In this document: positions 43,035 to 44,653 of the stretch, in pieces
Numbering within the stretch: the first letter of the stretch is position 1
Layout of the letters: the number at the start of each line of letters is the position of its first letter
From: Phycisphaerales bacterium
GTDB lineage: Bacteria > Planctomycetota > Phycisphaerae > UBA1845
Assembly: GCA_003597935.1 (NCBI GenBank)
Contig: QZJT01000017.1
Location: 1-44,653, forward strand
Length of the DNA stretch: 44,653 nucleotides
Direction of reading: 5' to 3'
Made by a program: the position numbers and the translations under genes
Notes under the pieces: model-generated
The model's database searches: none
Seen by the model: the letters and a program-made list of their open reading frames with translations, nothing else
Told to the model about the DNA's origin: nothing

Positions 43035-44653
43035 GCGGATCGGGCGTCCCCGAACCTGCCGGGCTGATCGCGCGCTGTAGCGCCGCCGTGCTGGACGGAG
43101 CGCTGGTTTTCGCACTCACGTCCGCCGTCGTCGGGCTGGGCCGGATCGGTGACCGTTACATTCCTTTTGAGTTCACGCTTCTGCTGGCGTGGGTGGCGCA
43201 GGCTGTGCTGGCGGCGATCTGTAAACGCCGAACGCCGGGCAAATGGCTGCTGGGGCTGGCAGTACGGCGGGTCCATGGCGGCACGCCGGGCGTCCTGCGC
43301 CTGGCCATACGGGAGGCAGCTCGCCTGGCGGCCCTGCTGCCGCTGGGGATGGGCGTGTGGGGGATCGGGCTGTCACGGACGAAACGCGGCTGGCACGATT
43401 ATCTTTCCGGCACGCGCGTGGTCCAGGAACCGGCCACGGCGTCACGGCGGCGGCGGGCGGCGCGGATGGTCGCGCTCGGGCTGGTCATTCTGTTCGGTTG
43501 GTTGGCGGCCCCACGGGCGCGGCTTTACGTTCGCGCTGCGCGGATGATCCCCCCCGCGGCGACGACGCCCACGGGCCTTCTTCCGCCACGAGACATCCGC
43601 GTCGTGGCGCCGGCGGAGCACACCGCTCTGGCCCGCTGGCTGGACGTGTGTGGCCTGCCGCCGGAGGAGTACGCCGTCGCCATCGCCGCCCGGCACCAAC
43701 TGACGATCTTCGGTGAATTCCATCACGTTGCTGACAACCTGCGATTCCTGATCCGGATCCTTCCTGATCTCTATCACCGTGCGGGAGTCAGATGCCTGGC
43801 GATGGAGGCGCTGGTGTGGGAAGACGACGCGGACCTGCTGCGATTGGTCACGTCAGCCGAGTTCGACCGCCGGCAGGCGGTGACGCTGGCGCGCCACCAG
43901 GGCTGGAAATCCTGGGGCAGCCGGGAGTACATCGACGTCCTGGAGGAGGTGTGGCGTTTGAACCGGAGTCTGCCGGCAGGTCAGCCGCCGCTGCGCGTGA
44001 TCGGCCTGGACCGGGAGTGGGACATGCCATCATGGGCATTGGTGGGACTGGGGGACGACACCCAGGCCGGCCCCTGGTGGGAGCGGCTGCGCCTGCTGCG
44101 TGTGTCGCTCGACCTGCCCCTCATGGCCCGCCGCGACGAGTTGATGGCCTGGCGGCTCGAACGCGAGGTATTCGCCACGGGTCAGCGCGCCGTGGCCTGG
44201 GCGGGGGCGGCGCATGGCTACACCGACTATGCCCGGCCGCTCGTGTTCGGCGACTCAACGAGCGCGCGGAGGCGCCGCATGGGTGCGATCCTCCGATCCC
44301 GCTACGGCCAGCAGGTCTGCCACCTCCGCCTGCACGATTCGGCGTCCGAAGGTCCGGCGCTGGCCGCGTTGATCGAGGCCGTTCAGGCGGACCGCGGACA
44401 TGCTCCCGTCGCGTTCGACCTCGCCGGATCACCCTTCGCGGACCTGCGCGACGAGGGCGGACAGGAATACCGCCGCGATCCCAAGGCGCGCTTCTGTGAC
44501 TTCGCGACCGGGTACCTGTATCTTGCGCCACTGCACGCGCAGCGGCACTGCGCCTGGGAGAGTGATTTTATCACCCGGTCGATGTTCCTGCGCGATAAAC
44601 CTTACTATGAGGCGTACACGGGCCGGCGGCTGCGGGACGCGCAAGAGGCCGAT
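43031..44653 (+). CDS. RDD membrane domain fused to a GExH (ChaN/EreA/TIKI-like) domain, 3' cut by window edge
   Basis: 541 residues are visible from GTG 43031 (GGAAG seven bases upstream), open to the end of the window. Residues 8-130 are an RDD domain: AGLIARCSAAVLDGALVFAL (Arg-Asp pair R15, D23), KRRTPGKWLLGLAVRRVHGG, and RTKRGWHDYLSGTRVV. A further membrane helix is near 140-160. Residues about 220-400 resemble the ChaN/erythromycin-esterase/TIKI superfamily: LTIFGEFHHVADN (G228, E229, H231, H232), LAMEAL (E259) and GAAHGYTDY (H395), the spaced E and H set of that fold. The gene is translationally coupled (GTGA overlap) to the giant protein gene. I infer a membrane-bound hydrolase-like or haem/ligand-binding protein working with the giants. 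Confidence 0.75.
   Translation, partial: MSGSGVPEPAGLIARCSAAVLDGALVFALTSAVVGLGRIGDRYIPFEFTLLLAWVAQAVLAAICKRRTPGKWLLGLAVRRVHGGTPGVLRLAIREAARLAALLPLGMGVWGIGLSRTKRGWHDYLSGTRVVQEPATASRRRRAARMVALGLVILFGWLAAPRARLYVRAARMIPPAATTPTGLLPPRDIRVVAPAEHTALARWLDVCGLPPEEYAVAIAARHQLTIFGEFHHVADNLRFLIRILPDLYHRAGVRCLAMEALVWEDDADLLRLVTSAEFDRRQAVTLARHQGWKSWGSREYIDVLEEVWRLNRSLPAGQPPLRVIGLDREWDMPSWALVGLGDDTQAGPWWERLRLLRVSLDLPLMARRDELMAWRLEREVFATGQRAVAWAGAAHGYTDYARPLVFGDSTSARRRRMGAILRSRYGQQVCHLRLHDSASEGPALAALIEAVQADRGHAPVAFDLAGSPFADLRDEGGQEYRRDPKARFCDFATGYLYLAPLHAQRHCAWESDFITRSMFLRDKPYYEAYTGRRLRDAQEAD

Overview
The window is GC-rich chromosomal DNA that most resembles a planctomycete (Planctomycetota; possibly Phycisphaerae or a related lineage). 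The evidence is a combination of protein types: a long leucyl-tRNA synthetase with a lineage-style insert, a Minf_1886-family protein, a RicT/PSP1 protein, a squalene-cyclase-repeat secreted protein, an ECF sigma factor paired with a membrane protein carrying pseudopilin (H-X9-DG-like) features, and very large secreted or membrane proteins without recognisable domains. No rRNA and no CRISPR array were seen. The tRNA is an initiator tRNA (fMet).

Layout. 1-2000 is a small accessory patch: the 5' end of an IS630-type transposase, a PIN-like nuclease gene that has lost its 5' half, and a DUF3800 gene. It abuts tRNA-fMet (2242-2314, minus), which has a clear promoter and terminator. A REP/BIME-like tandem array (2493-2960) follows. 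2998-6923 holds a membrane anti-sigma/pseudopilin chimera with its ECF sigma factor, a Tat-exported L,D-transpeptidase and a GAF-AAA-Fis sigma-54 activator. 6943-19389 is mostly housekeeping: squalene-cyclase-repeat protein, leuS, CYTH protein, a cytochrome c, a secreted Cys-rich protein, an ACT-domain regulator, thioredoxin, RicT, a Minf_1886 protein, a lipoprotein amidase and a coiled-coil zinc-ribbon protein. 19885-28665 holds a DUF4143 ATPase, a membrane protein, two M16 peptidase-like subunits, a non-canonical Nramp transporter and a secreted GH13 protein. 28909-31478 is a tight operon of an MBL-fold hydrolase, a MazG-like pyrophosphohydrolase and a D12-class DNA adenine methylase.

The right end (31967-44653) is the most unusual part. 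Two giant proteins (1153 and 2537 aa) and an RDD-membrane/GExH-hydrolase-like fusion overlap at their start and stop codons, so they look translationally coupled. The giants are built from three homologous modules, each opening with a degenerate V-P-Y box. The second giant looks like a head-to-tail fusion of two gene copies, with a relic signal peptide in its middle. I know of no described function for this trio.

The intergenic DNA is rich in small repeats: a GGGCTGAAGCCC palindrome family, heptamer arrays placed right after stop codons with the purine-rich strand in the mRNA sense, an inverted-repeat element between the two M16 genes, and other hairpins. The peptidoglycan enzymes (L,D-transpeptidase, amidase) fit a walled planctomycete.
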